A stretch of 64,000 bases of DNA from Mytilus californianus. Its lineage: Eukaryota; Mollusca; Bivalvia; Mytilida; Mytilidae. The position numbers and the translations under genes were made by a program. Positions 9,171 through 20,649 of the stretch are shown here, one piece after another; positions within the stretch are counted from its first letter, which is position 1, and each line of letters starts with the position of its first letter. The stretch spans positions 105,807,088-105,871,087 of the forward strand of contig NW_026262734.1 of the NCBI RefSeq assembly GCF_021869535.1, in the 5' to 3' direction. The notes beneath the pieces were generated by a model. The model had not been told where the DNA came from. It did no database searches and worked only from the letters and a program-made list of their open reading frames with translations.

Positions 9171-11006
9171 TTATGAAATGTAATTTGAAGCGTAATAAAG
9201 AAGTGCATCATTTTTTTGGTTTGCAATTAATAACATGTTATTTTTGTAGCACATAGCTTGTGGTCGGTTAAGACCATTCTCCTCTGAGAGCAACAGTTTG
9301 TGTTTGGCTCCATCCGGTGAAATTCGAACGACATTGTTAGACAAAAAGCCCGACACGTATACATATCCCTTATTGTCCACTGTAATACCTCGTGCGTCTT
9401 TAAGAAATCCATTAAGTTTTGATTTCCATCTGAATGCCCCTTGTATATCACAGCATGTAACTGAATCGTTTTCGTTTATGAAATAAAGATAATCTGACCA
9501 CATAGCGATGCTGCTATATCTATGCAAGGTATCACATACCAAACGCGTTACAGAGCCGTTATCTAAACTGACAAAACTTATTCCAGGATAATGTCCATTA
9601 TAGAATAAGTTTCCATCTTTGTGAACTATTCCATAATTCTCTGATCCGACATCAATCACTTTCTCGGGTTTTCTGTTTATCATATTGATAACCTTAATGC
9701 AAGTGAAGTCAAAACCGGATGTAACGACAAGTTTTTGGCTTTCCTCGATATAATGTATATGAGATGTACGCGTTCCTGACTTAAATGTAAAATCTAACAA
9801 CCCGTCGGATCTGATTACGTACATTTTGTTACTTATATAGCAGGAAAAAATCATTCTGCCATCTGATAGTAGAGAGCAACCAGCGATATCCTCTCCAAAT
9901 GTTTTCACGGTGTCTCTTAAAATAAGTCTGACATCATCATTAGTAGAAACATGTTTAATTGGCTCCATAATCTGTTCTTGTTGTTCGTTTCTGCTTGCTA
10001 ATGTGGGTTCACTTGACCTGAAATTACGCTTAATGGGCCTCATCCTTATCCGTGGATGTTTTTTCTTCCTGTTTGCATAACTTGACTTGGCTTCAATTCT
10101 AATAGGTACAATTGTCTGTGCTTTTTTGTTATTCCTGTTTGCCAATGTTACATCACTTGACCTGGCATCCAAAATGATATTTCCAATCTTGTAAATCGTC
10201 GTTGAAAGAGTTTCAAGAGCTTTGTCACTTTTCCAAGAAATTGATACATAGTTCATTCGGTCTTCTTGCAACAAGGATTCTAGAAATTGTTCGTTGTTCG
10301 TCACATCTCTTTGGATGTGTTTCAACGTCAAAAACGTCTCGGGGTCAGAGACATGGTGTCTAATTATATCTAAAGTATTCTTGCATTCTGTTATTTCACT
10401 TTCTTTCTTTTGAATGGTCGATATTAAATTATTTATATTCTTCTTTTCCTTTTCCTCTGCAGTATATAACTCTTTCACAAGACCGTTTTGTAGTTTATCC
10501 AGATATCTATTGATCGATATTCGTGTCTGCTGAATTTCCCTTTCTATTGTTGCCTTGTCCCTCTCCATGCTACTTATATTTTCTTGTCGATCGTTTCTAA
10601 TTCTCTGCAAATTTTCTGAAACCTCCGCTAACATTTGATCCATCTCTAAAAATGCATTTGATGATTTAACATTTTGAATGACGTCATCTATTGCGTACAA
10701 CTCTTTGCAGTTGTTATGCGCTTCAACAACGCATCGTCTACAGCACGGGGTATCATGTTTCTTACAAAAGCGTTGGTATTTTTAATTGTGTTTTGGACAA
10801 ACTTTAGTATTTATCAATATACTGGAAATTAGCTTTTGGAACTCGGAAAGTGAAACAATATTATGGTTTCTTGACACTTTGGAAGCTGCATGGTGCTTTT
10901 TACACTCCATACAAAGCCATTCGTCACATTTTGAACACCAGACCACTGATGGTTTGTTGATGTTGCGGTATTCGCATTCTTTACACACATTAAATTTACT
11001 TGACAT
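9171..11006 (-). pseudogene. B-box / coiled-coil / NHL-like beta-propeller protein (TRIM-like) with one internal stop
   Basis: The minus-strand frame starts at ATG 11006 and ends at 9171, about 611 codons. Residues 8-50 are a B-box-type zinc motif (CKEC, then CSKC, CMEC, HH). A second B-box follows (CPKH, FCKKHD, CCRRCVVEAH), then a coiled coil (about residues 110-220, rich in E/K/Q) and a C-terminal repeat domain with NHL-like phrases (GCSLLSDGRMIFSCY, ARGITVDNKGYVYVSG, PQAMCYKNNMLLIA). No RING is visible, as in many bivalve B-box/NHL paralogues. The frame is broken only by TAA at 10782-10784, directly after CPKHN, and continues in the same frame. A Glu codon would fit there by family pattern (inference). 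In metazoans such proteins act as ubiquitin-pathway or RNA-binding regulators. No intron is evident. It may be a young pseudogene, a null allele, a sequencing error or a readthrough case. The downstream part alone has only an alternative TTG start at 10700. Confidence 0.75.
10782..10784 (-). other. In-frame TAA inside the TRIM-like gene
   Basis: The stop falls between the first and second B-box, in the same frame as about 510 downstream codons. No other lesion is visible in the gene. Confidence 0.85.
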
Positions 11007-11279
11007 GCTACAAAAGAGAATGTATAGTTTTCTTGGTTATTAAACAACAAAGATGTCTTATACAGATTAAACAGTTAATGCAAATTTAGAAAATAATGTA
11101 TCTTTGATTAAAAAAACATGACTTAAGCAGAAACATTTTCGACTCGAACGGTTGATTGGGATACAAGTATATACATATGGCCACCTGGACTTCTTATGTT
11201 CCTACAGTAAAATCATTGCTTAACCATTTGTATTAGATGTATGCAGCACAGTCCGGTAGGAACCTTTCCAACAACTCTC

Positions 11280-11490
11280 TCAGGGTTGCGTAGGTGGTCT
11301 GCTGCAAAGGCAAAATTCCTGCCCTTACACAATGTTAGTCCAAATTTCCCGCCTCTTGTCCCGGTTGACCCAAACCTTGCAGAACCTTCCTTTTGTATGA
11401 ATTGTTAATTTGTTCCTGGAAATGCATGAAAAATTTGCCACTGGACGTTAAGAGAACAACAATCAATCAATAAATCATAAACATTTCCCT
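11280..11490 (+). repeat. Dispersed SINE-like repeat, copy 1
   Basis: It shares ACCTTGCAGAACC, CTTTTGTAT, TGCATGAAA and the end ACTGGACGTTAAG...CAACAATCAATCAAT with the inverted copy at 12475-12610. The (ATCA)n-like end after a GGACGTTAA motif resembles the tail of a mollusc SINE. No Pol III head is clear. Confidence 0.55.
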
Positions 11491-11814
11491 GTAGATAACA
11501 AGATCTATCAACACCTTTCCTAAGTTCATGCAAATATTCATGGGCAATTGTTTTTGATGTTATCTCAAATATTCCTGAAATATGCCAGTTTAGCAACATT
11601 AAAACAGCTGGTCATTTCAGGGTCTTAATTATTTAAAGATTTCTAGTTTTCTTCAGTAAGCCTTAAAACTGGTCTTTCAAATGTATTAATTGTCTACAAG
11701 ACGGTCGTTGAGATTATCAAATATATTAACACTCATTTCGTCAACAATAGTTTTTGTTTCGATGATTTGTAAGCGAATTTGTTGTATTTGAAACAAAAAA
11801 GGATACGAAATTAA

Positions 11815-12445
11815 ACCAGGGGCTCTCAAGAGCCTGTGTTGCTCACCTGGATATATGTGCAACTTCAACAATTGCCACTCTTAAATATGAACTATAGTTT
11901 AAACTTTTATGTCATTTGGTCTATGGTGGAGGGTTGTCTCATTGGCAATGACACCACATCTTTTTATTTTTCTATTCTCAATATATAATTTATGACCAAA
12001 ATATCTTATGTGTAGATCTGATATTGCTGATAATTGTTTTTTTTTCTATTTCATTGTCTACCTATCTGTTATAGTTTTTGAGATACTTGGCAAAGTTTTA
12101 AGAAGTAATCTGATAGTTTTGTTGAAAATATGAAAGAGGTGGAATTTGACATTGTGGTCATTTTTGCCGTTTGTCAGATTTTCTCCATCTGTTATGATTT
12201 TTAAGATATAAGACAATTATTTCTTTTTATCCTAATGTTCTTTTTTTTTTAGCAATTACGACCATATTTGTTGACATACCGAAATAAGGGAAAAAAAAAC
12301 AAATATCTTATACAAGATACCCTACAGACCATTAAACCTAAGTTTGGTGGGAATTAAATTAATAGTTATAGAGGAGAATGTCTTTTGAAAAGTTTACGAC
12401 GGATGACAAAAGCTTACATGGCCTTTCGTCAAGTTAGTCACGATT
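11815..12445 (-). mobile_element. Possible pearl/Helitron-like non-autonomous element
   Basis: One end carries the hairpin GGGGCTCTCAAGAGCC, then TGTGTTGCTCACCTGG. The same hairpin motif occurs inverted at 38950-38975. The inside has diverged repeats with CTATCTGTTATAGTTTTTGA and CCATCTGTTATGATTTTTAA, and ends near TTTACGACGGATGAC. Hairpin ends plus internal repeats fit pearl-like or Helitron-derived elements of bivalves. The boundaries are uncertain. A family C tail fragment lies inside at 11920-11975. Confidence 0.4.
11920..11975 (+). mobile_element. Family C tail terminal fragment
   Basis: GGTGGAGGGTTGTCTCATTG followed by GCAATGACACCACATCTTTT matches the terminal 45 bp of the family C tail. 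Confidence 0.6.
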
Positions 12446-12474
12446 AATGACGAATACAAAGTTTTAACATGAGT

Positions 12475-12612
12475 CGATTGATTGATTGTTGCTTGCTAAA
12501 CGTCCAGTTGCATTATTTCATGCATATTCAGGACGATCAACTATCAACAAATAATACAAAAGGTGGGTTCTGCAAGGTGGGACGGCAGGGATGAAGGGCA
12601 GGAAATCTGGAT
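12475..12612 (-). repeat. Dispersed SINE-like repeat, copy 2 (inverted)
   Basis: The reverse complement matches 11340-11480 (CCTTGCAGAACC, TGCATGAAA, ACTGGACGTTTAGCAA, CAACAATCAATC). A third, diverged copy is at 53065-53215. Confidence 0.55.
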
Positions 12613-12659
12613 CCTTCAACGAGTTGTTGCAAGAGTTCTTAAACTTGCACCGACCGTGG

Positions 12660-14760
12660 AAATCTCTATAAAAGGGGGACGAAAGATACCAGAGGGACAG
12701 TTAAACTCATAGATCGAAAACAAACTGACAACGCCATGGCCAAAAATAAAAAGACAAACAGACAAATAATAGTACAGATGACACAACATAGAAAACCAAA
12801 GACTAAGCAACACGAACCCCACCAAAAACTGGGGGTGATCTCAGGTGCTCCGGATGGGTAAGCAGATCCTGCTCCACATGTGGCACCCGTCGTGTTGCTT
12901 ATGTTATTACAAATCCGGTAAATAGTCTTATTCGGTAAGTCACATTCGTGAAAAGGGAGGGTATTGTAGTTACGACATAAGGAACATATCCGATATCATC
13001 TGTGAAACGGTTATTCCATAACGGTCAACCAACTCGTGATGGCGTCCGTAAAATTTACGAAGGGATGACTTCAACTTCACCATTTGGAACTCTTGGTTTA
13101 ATAGCTTCCTTGTGAGCAGCAATCCTCTATCAAGGAAATCATGATAGGAAACACAAGCCCGGGAATATCGTATTAATTGGGAGATATATACTCCGTATGC
13201 AGGCGCTGCTGGAATGTTGCTACATAGAAATGGAAAGTTCACAATTGGGAAGCTGAAATCATCTCTTTTGTCGTAAAGTTTTGTTTTTTACCGACCCTCA
13301 TCGTCAATTTCTAGATGTAAGTCAAGATATGAGGCATACTTAACTGTATCTGTAGTATCCTTTATCTCTAGTTCGATGGGATAGATTCGTTCAACATAGT
13401 CACCAAATTTTGTATTATTTAGTGAGAGAACATCATCTATATAGCGGAACGTAGAGTTAAAGGATATTGCTAAATTCTTTTCTTTCTTCCTAAGAAGTTC
13501 CTGTATGAAGTCAGCCTCATAATAATAAAGAAACAAGTCGGCAAGAAGAGGGGCACAATTGGTTTCCATTGGAATTCCGACAGTCTGTTGAAAAACACGT
13601 CCTCCAAACGTAACAAATATGTTGTCAATCAAGAAATCAAGCATCTTGATAATGTCAGTTTCAGAGAATTTTTTATTTGAATCAGAGTGATTCTTTACAA
13701 AGTAGGATTTATCCCTCCCCAAGACAAGATACTTGTATCTACGTTCGCCATTCTTTTTAATGAAACAAAGTAATACCAACTCTTTCAATTTGTCTTTTAG
13801 TTTGGAATGGGGAATACTTGTGTAAAGTGTAGAAAAGTCAAATGTTTTAATACTATTGCAAGATGAGAGAGTTTTAGATTGTATGTACTCTAAAAGATCT
13901 TTGGAATTTTTTAGTATCCACATCTGATTCACGCCACCTCTAGAATAGGCAGTTTCACAATAACTTTGGAGCCCGGCTTTGATTGCTGATAAAATAGATA
14001 ATAATAATTTAGAAAGAGGTTTCGTGGAGCACTTGGAAGACCCAGCAATATACCGTTGTTTGTAAGGACACTTATGTAGTTTAGGTATCCGATACAGTGA
14101 TGGAAGATCCAATTCTTTATCTTTGGTTGAAATTCCAAAGGAACATAGAACAGACCTATGATTATCCAGGATTTCCTCTTTGGTAAGTGTCGTGAGGGTA
14201 TATGTTGAGTTTCCAACTGAATTATCAATACCTAATTCATTTATCAAGCAGTCTATGTAATGATATTTACACACAAAAACGATGTTGTTTGGGGCTTTAT
14301 CTGCGGGGACAACAACATATTTGTCATTGAGGTAGGACAAGTGTTTTGCAACATTTGGGGTCTTTAAAAAGTGACGTAGCGTGGGTATTGATATGCCCAT
14401 TTAGTTTCTTAATTCGGATTTGTATCAACGACCTCACAGCCTTAATCCATTCAGAAAGAGTACCTACGTCTTCTTTCTCGCGTTTAGCCCATTGCCTGGC
14501 ATAATCCTCGACTGAATCCATCAGTATTTTGAAGTTGTATTTCCAATTGATGGATTTAAGCTCACGATATTTCGGACCTTTGGATAACAAATTTCGCAGG
14601 GAAGTGTTATTGATAATGTTGAGGTCTCCGGTAATAACGTGGCCAGCCGGATTATAAACGAGGCATCGGATTGAACGTCCTCATTCTGATCGGACGTTGC
14701 TTTGAATATATACATCTCGAACAGCCAAACGGACGCCCCACTTTTGCAAGGTTTTACTAC
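12660..14760 (-). mobile_element. Family A Penelope-like retroelement, near full-length but broken
   Basis: On the minus strand it runs from upstream sequence near 14760, through an N-terminal segment ([20 protein letters not shown]), the RT core and the C-terminal region, to a 3' tail ending near 12665 (TCCCTCTGGTATCTTTCG). It is the parent type of the short tails spread over the window. The coding lesions are listed under the RT entry. A 28-bp stretch at 14721-14751 recurs inverted at 15502-15529, suggesting a more complex 5' end. Confidence 0.75.
12970..14590 (-). pseudogene. Penelope-like reverse transcriptase, family A
   Basis: Conserved RT blocks are visible: KYVVVPADKAPNN, YRIPKLHK, FDFSTLYTSIPHSKLK (motif A region), VGIPMETNCAPLLADLFL (motif B, with Glu where other copies have Gly), and FRYIDDVLSLNN (catalytic Asp pair intact). 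C-terminal to these come LDLHLEID and the thumb-like region ending SQMISDMFLMS. Lesions: a +1 frameshift near 14363 (SLFKDP in one frame, NVAKHLSYL in the next) and a TAA at 13288-13290 after DDEGR, in frame with the downstream 12970-13287 segment. No GIY-YIG endonuclease is seen before the stop or in the tail. The element copies RNA to DNA during retrotransposition, but this copy cannot make an intact protein. Confidence 0.8.
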
Positions 14761-15529
14761 CGGTCATGTGACAAAGATACCAAGGGAGCAATCGAAAATA
14801 ATCAGTCCAATAAAATCAGACAACATCATGGCCAAACTAAGATTACTTGTCTATTTTCATAAATTTTTAAAATAACAAAAAAGAAATAAGACACCAAACA
14901 AACACTGACGATTATAGGAAAAAAGTAGTATTACATTTTCCAGGCTTTAGATTGGCCTTTCGTGTAACCCAAGGCAGGTGAAGGAAGTCAACTTAGGAGC
15001 GGTGTGATTAGATGTAAGGGTATTATATATTTTTTAAATGTATTTATGAATAACTGCAGTTTGTATATTTACAACATAAATTTTGAAACACATTGAAATA
15101 TTTCTTGAAAATTATTCGAAAAGGCTACCAAATTTTCATTGGCACGGATACCATAATCAAGCCGCCGTTCGAAGATAGTCATAATACCATTTGATTTCAA
15201 TTTCTAAAACAGAACAATAAAGTACTTATATCACACATAACCATTTTGTCCAGGTTTTTATTATAAAAAGTGGTAAATTTAGAAAATGTTAGTATTGTCG
15301 CCTATGGAGGAATACATAGTACCGTTTTCCATTTAGACCGGGACATGAACATGTGACGTGGCTCACCTACGGTTTTGATGTCTCAAACCACTCTCTCTCT
15401 TCAAAGTATTTAAATAAGTGAACAAACAACGTTATCAGGCACATAGAATAACAAAACCCTAAGGGTTGACAGGATTATATAAGTATGTTCTCTAGACCAT
15501 TCCTTGCTAAAATGGGGCGTCCGTTTGGC
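14721..15529. repeat. Inverted 28-bp arms upstream of family A element
   Basis: GCCAAACGGACGCCCCACTT at 14724 is matched inverted at 15502-15529 (AATGGGGCGTCCGTTTGGC). About 750 bp lies between, without genes. It may mark an inverted partial 5' copy, a structure known in Penelope-like elements. Confidence 0.5.
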
Positions 15530-17095
15530 AGGGCTGGATGTTTAACTTGATACACGTTTATAAAACGATATAAACGATAACAAAAACACAAGTAAAAAAA
15601 ATTACAATAATAAAAAATGTTAGAAGTTACTGAGACTAAGCTTCAAATAATTATTGTGCTGATCAGCAATTATAATGTTGTTGTTTAATCATTGCATCTG
15701 ATTTTTTTTTTTTGGAGGGGGGGGGGGATGAACATCTTTTCAGTAAATTGATAGTTGATTTTACAACAACATTATAATTGTAACCTTTATCAATAAGTCT
15801 ATAAAGCAACAACAAAAAAAAAGGAAGCGGAAAAAAGGATTGAAGACAGTTGCAATTGTAAGCTTTACAAATAATATTACAGTATAATGAGAAATATGTA
15901 CAGCTCTTTCCGATTGACGATGAACATTCTTATGAAAAAGATATTTTATAATTTTCGAAAAAAGTCGAAATACATAGTTTTTTTAGAAATAGCTTATTTG
16001 GAAAGGACAAATGAAATATTTCTCAATGAGTCTGTTTTACAAATAAAACATGCCTTTCGTTAAATTTTTTCTACGACCAAACCCTAATGTTATTTTTTTT
16101 ATTTGTGTTTAAAGAAAAGGAACTGGCACTTTCTGGATATGCCTTTTTGGACATCCACCTGTTGTACAAAACGAAAACGAAAATAGAGTTATAACAGAAA
16201 TAATCTATTGATTGCCGATAATTCCGGTATACAAAAACCGTCTTAATTTGTTTAACTGTTACAAACACATATAAATTTATATTACTATAAGTGCTAAAAA
16301 ACATTAGAATACCTGAGTTGGATAAAATATCAGTCCATTAAGCGTAGGGCGGCTTAATTAGTCACATGGCAGGTACATAGTCCTTGTTCGTCATGTGTAT
16401 TTTATGTATCGCGACTGATTAAAAATATCGAAGTTGTTTCACTTGTTCAATGTACTATAATAGATTAGAGGATTGTTTTATAAAACTAAAAGTTATCTAT
16501 TATATCATACACACCTCTCGCCAGCCAAAACAGGGCTACATTGTACTTCTTATTATGTCACTTTCATCCACGAATCCTTAGACATAAGTATAAAAAGCAA
16601 GAAGAAAATATATAATAGGGGAAATGAAAATCGCAGTACAACTTAAAATTACTGTCACCTGAAAATGATGACATTTACACTTTTAAAATTTAACTATATA
16701 TGGTTCGAACTACTGTTTTTGTTGATTATTAATACTGATCGTGGCAAAAAAAAATGCTTTTAAACTTAAATGGTAAATGCAAGGATACCACGCGATACTT
16801 CGCTGGACTTCATGCAAATGTTTGTCTGTGTGTGCCTGCACCGTGCGATTAAATATGACTAAATCGTATTACTTTCATGTTTTTATTCTTCATTTTCACG
16901 CCAACAATGTGAATCATTAAACTAGTACTGATCTGGGACTTAAAGTTTGGCCCCAGTACTGATCCAGTGTATATTTCTATCAATCAGTATGCATATACAA
17001 TTCATTCGAGGTTCGGGACAAATATTATAACCGACTTTACACATGTAATTTTCACTACAATTATTGACATATATATTTTAACAAGAGTAAAAAAA
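14900..17095. other. No gene seen, AT-rich
   Basis: Apart from the inverted arm at 15502-15529 and a G-run at 15716-15728, I see no coding motif or repeat family. The minus ORF at 16071-16304 is low-complexity and unsupported. Confidence 0.4.
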
Positions 17096-17099
17096 ATAT

Positions 17100-17990
17100 A
17101 TAAAAAATTGTAAAGGGTTCCGCGGAATCCTTTGTCTCGCCTGACATTGTTGCTGTCAGTGTAACAGTGTAATGCTAACACCCAAAAGTAAATTATTTAT
17201 CAGTAAAAAACGAGAAAATAATTTTGTTTTCGTCTTCAAATACTACCTCTTGATCATGAAGAAGTTTCTGTCCAACTTTCGTTACATTCAACGAGTGTTT
17301 AACAAAGTTATTGATGTAAAACAAATAACCCCTGGACACAAGGATTTATATAGAAAGATAAATCCTTGCTAGACAGTATTTAGATGTTAACTGCAAAAAA
17401 CTAAATCCATCTGTCAAGGAAAATACTGAAAAAGGACAGACGTATTTTTTTCAAAATTTTGAATCAGGTGTAATTTCTTTCGTCAAGGTTTCAAAATGTT
17501 TGAAGAAGGTTTGACAAAATAATCGATTTCTGTTCAAAAAATTTAACATCCAGACTGTATCTAAATGTTAACTGCAAAAACAATGAATCCATTTATCAGT
17601 AAAAGTTGGGAAAATGAAATATGATGCTTTCGAAATTTTGATCTGGATATTGTGGTTTGATCATGAAGAACAAATAAATTTTCCAAGTTTTGAAAAATTA
17701 CACGAAGGTTTGACAAAGTAATTGGTGTCTGAAAAACTTTTACATTAGACTGTCTGCCAAAAACAAATTCATCAGTAAAATATGGGTAAAAGAGAAAGCA
17801 ATTTTTTCAAAATGTTGCTCTGTATTCTGTCTTTGATCAAGTTTCATAGAATTGTAACATCAGAGTATTTAAAATAGTTATTGGTGTCTTAAAACAGCTT
17901 AAACCGAAGACTAAACCTAAATGATGACGACGCTGACGCTGACGGAGACGAAAACAACGGAATGTAGGACCGCTATATAGTCCCATCCTG
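17100..17990 (+). mobile_element. Pearl-like element with about four degenerate tandem units
   Basis: Phrases such as TGTTAACTGCAAAAA, CATTTATCAGTAAAA, TTGATCATGAAGAA and AAGTAATTGGTGTCTG recur at spacings of roughly 155-210 bp. The block ends in a GACGACGCTGACGCTGACGG microsatellite. Internal tandem repeats followed by a GACG-type microsatellite are a known layout of pearl-related elements in bivalves. The termini are not defined. A small palindromic element sits in the first unit. Confidence 0.5.
17332..17375. mobile_element. Tiny palindromic element, copy 3
   Basis: CAAGGATTTAT (17339-17349) pairs with ATAAATCCTTG (17358-17368) around an 8-base centre. The flanks are CTGGACA (17332-17338) and CTAGACA (17369-17375), 6 of 7 identical. 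This is the same layout as the copies at 1153 and 1549. Confidence 0.6.
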
Positions 17991-18560
17991 GACTATCGTA
18001 GCAAGTTCAACAATAAAACACTTAATATGAAGTTTTCAAATGTGTTACATTACGTCTGTTTGAATTAAAAGCAAAATGATAATACTCAAAAAGATGACAT
18101 TGTATATTGTAACCTTTATCTATATCACGCCTTCGAACATAGTTTTTAAAGGTAAATAACGACATTCAAATTAAGTTTCACATGACAACTTACAGATAGT
18201 TATATACGCACCGGTAAAACAGTGTAAGATTTTTAAAGTACTGATAGAACTTTAGATAACTTTTCAATACCTTCAATAGGTATAGTGTTTTATAAATTAC
18301 AATTTGATAGATAATTTGTGTATTCAGTTTGCCATTTAAACTCATTATCACAATGTTATAACAGTAAATCTAATATACATGTTAACAACCTGTAATGTAA
18401 GTGTTACTATTCTGTTTATTTATACGGGATAATTTTGTGACAAACTGATATTAAAAAAATCCTGTTTCCGATTAGATTCACCTTAAAGTTTCGGTAAAGA
18501 CACTGATACGGAGGGATATGTTCAGTGGCTAGATCAAAATGCAGATAAAAAGAGACGAGT
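17990..18560. other. No gene seen
   Basis: AT-rich unique-looking sequence. Confidence 0.4.
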
Positions 18561-18639
18561 GAATTCTTGTAAGGTAAGTCGTTGGATAGTCGGGTTTATA
18601 CCTTTTATGCGAGGAAAAGACAAAGATTGCTTTACTTAG

Positions 18640-18712
18640 ATTTAAGAAGATGTGGTATGAGTGCCAATGAGACAACTCTCCATCAAAGTCACAATTTGAA
18701 AGTGAACAATTT
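18640..18712 (-). mobile_element. Family C tail terminal fragment
   Basis: AAGAAGATGTGGTATGAGTG and CCAATGAGACAACTCTCCAT match 3165 and 62565. Confidence 0.65.
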
Positions 18713-18857
18713 ACTGTTTGTTTTTAGGCTGATGGGGAAGGATGCTACAGTGGTTTTTAAGACAGATCTTTGACAGTTACAGCCAAAATCTTGTAGATTT
18801 TGTCTAGACTCGGGTGGGGGTCTATATATTCATTATAGATACTTGTCTACCAATGAC

Positions 18858-19120
18858 GACGGGGCCTTGGTGGCCCAGTGGTCTAAGAAGTTCATCTATA
18901 TTGACCACAAGCCTGTCAACTATGAGGTTGTGAGTTCGAACCCCGCTCTAAGAGAGGTTTGTTCGCCTCGGATCTTAATTGACAAACGTTGCCAGATTTT
19001 CTGCAAAAGTTCTTTTGTTTTCACCGAGTATTCCTGTTTTTTACACCAATAAGAACTGGTCGCTATGAACCAAGATAGCTGAAAGTATCGTTAAACACCA
19101 CTGAAGACAGTTTGTGCATA
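18858..19120 (+). mobile_element. tRNA-derived SINE
   Basis: A perfect Pol III A box (TGGCCCAGTGG, 18871-18881) and B box (GTTCGAACC, 18934-18942) lie 52 bp apart, in a tRNA-like head starting near GGGGCCTTGG. The body ends with GATAGCTGAAAGTATCGTTA and AACACC. This promoter layout is what a SINE needs for transcription. I cannot name the family or pick the parent tRNA. The plus ORF through it (18843-19052) is accidental. Confidence 0.65.
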
Positions 19121-19274
19121 TCTTGATATCTTTTGGGGTTTAACTTCCTTCTTTTTTTTTATTATTGAACGCTGTATCCATGTCTTTATTATAATCTAAT
19201 TACCAAGTTCGACCATTGAGTATAATTATCTGCCCCGCTCTATATGCTCTGATTTTATGTGTGTTTTGCAGCAT

Positions 19275-19560
19275 AAAAAAGAAGATGTGGTATGATTTGC
19301 CAATGAGAAAATTTTACACCATAGTCCAAATTACGTAGATGTAAGCAACAATAGATCACCATACAACCCTAAATAATGAGCACAATCCATACAGTATAGT
19401 TAGCACTAAAAATTCCCGTCAAGACAAAATGTTAAACAATTCAAATGACAAAACTAACAGCCTGTTTTATGTAAAAACAATAAACGAACACAAATATGAC
19501 AGTCACAACCTACAACAACCACTGAATTACTGGCCCCTAAATTATAGTGCCTACGAAAAA
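19275..19560 (-). mobile_element. Family C retroelement 3' tail
   Basis: AAGAAGATGTGGTATGATTT at the plus-strand start, then GAGCACAATCCATACAGTAT, and CAACCACTGAATTACTGGCC near the other end. Read on the minus strand it runs parallel to 29740-30005. Confidence 0.65.
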
Positions 19561-19579
19561 TCAGTAATCGTTCCATTTT

Positions 19580-20390
19580 TTAATTCTTTTTACAAAACGT
19601 GATGTTTATCTCAAGTACAAATACATTTACCTATGACTATTTACTTTTCGAACCGTTTTCGTTTTTTTATTGGGTAGTTTCTGTCAAGGACTTTGTATCG
19701 AAGTCTCAGCGTATTGTATGTTAATATTGTATTGATGATAAACGACTTGTTGAAAACCATGTCAGCAATCCGCTATCTACCATGTCAGAATTACATAGCA
19801 ATATTTGGCTAAATGTCCGAAGATTTTTTTTAATGTGTCAAAGTGTTGGCACGAGGAGCTCAACCTTCTCTCCCACAACTTGAGACGTGTTAAAAGTTGT
19901 ACAAAAAGCCCGCAAGATTGATCTTCAAATTAAGACATATAAATACAAATGGTTTGATTTATCTACTATCTTTCGTCATTGTGTGTAATTTTGTACAATA
20001 AGTTTAAATTAAGCGTGGAAATTTATAACGATTTCAAATTATTGATAATAGCATTGTCTATAATTAAGATGATGATTAGAAAAATAAGGACTTTATCATT
20101 TGGTGAGATTGAAACAAATTTGGTGAATTGGTGCTGTTGATTTATAAAAAAAATTATCTTTAGTGGTATTTTGTTAGATAATCACACACAAGTACCAACT
20201 ATAATTGTTAAAAATTGTGTGTGGTCCTAATGTCTAGATAACTACTTTTGTGATTCTATGTTGTTAGGTTGCTATCTTATAGACTTATAGAGGTACACAT
20301 AACTTCTCCCTTTTCCCCCACAAAATAAAACATATATTAATCAGGTCTATGGTTAGAGAACGACCATTTAACTTAAATGAAGGGGAAAAG
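19580..20390. other. No gene seen
   Basis: No recognisable coding or repeat structure. Confidence 0.4.
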
Positions 20391-20394
20391 GTGG

Positions 20395-20640
20395 TATGAT
20401 TTTTTTTCGTACCACGCAATAAAATAGAGAATGGAAATGGGGAATATGTCAAAGAGACAACAACCCGACCAAAGAGCAGACAACAGCCGAAGGCCACCAA
20501 TGAGTCTTCAATGCAGCGAGAAAATCCCGCACCCAGAGGTGGTCCTCAGCTGGCCCCTAACAAAAATGGTGTGCTAGTTCAGTGAAAATGGACGTCACAC
20601 TAAACTCCAAAACATATAAATGAACTAAAATTAAAAAAAA
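20395..20640. repeat. Dispersed repeat D, copy 1
   Basis: GAGAATGGAAATGGGGAATA, TGTCAAAGAGACAACAACCC and GACCAAAGAGCAGACAACAG are shared with 34640-34712. The longer copy continues with GAGTCTTCAATGCAGCGAG and CCCCTAACAAAAATGGTGTG. It is probably another retroelement tail. I cannot assign the orientation. Confidence 0.6.
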
Positions 20641-20649
20641 CATATTAAA

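Noticed and set aside
10782-11006. Independent 74-residue B-box protein
   Set aside because: It is continuous in frame with the downstream B-box2/coiled-coil/propeller sequence, so it is the N-terminus of one TRIM-like gene.
12970-13242. Separate small gene downstream of the RT
   Set aside because: It is in the same frame as the RT ORF and is only cut off by the TAA at 13288-13290.
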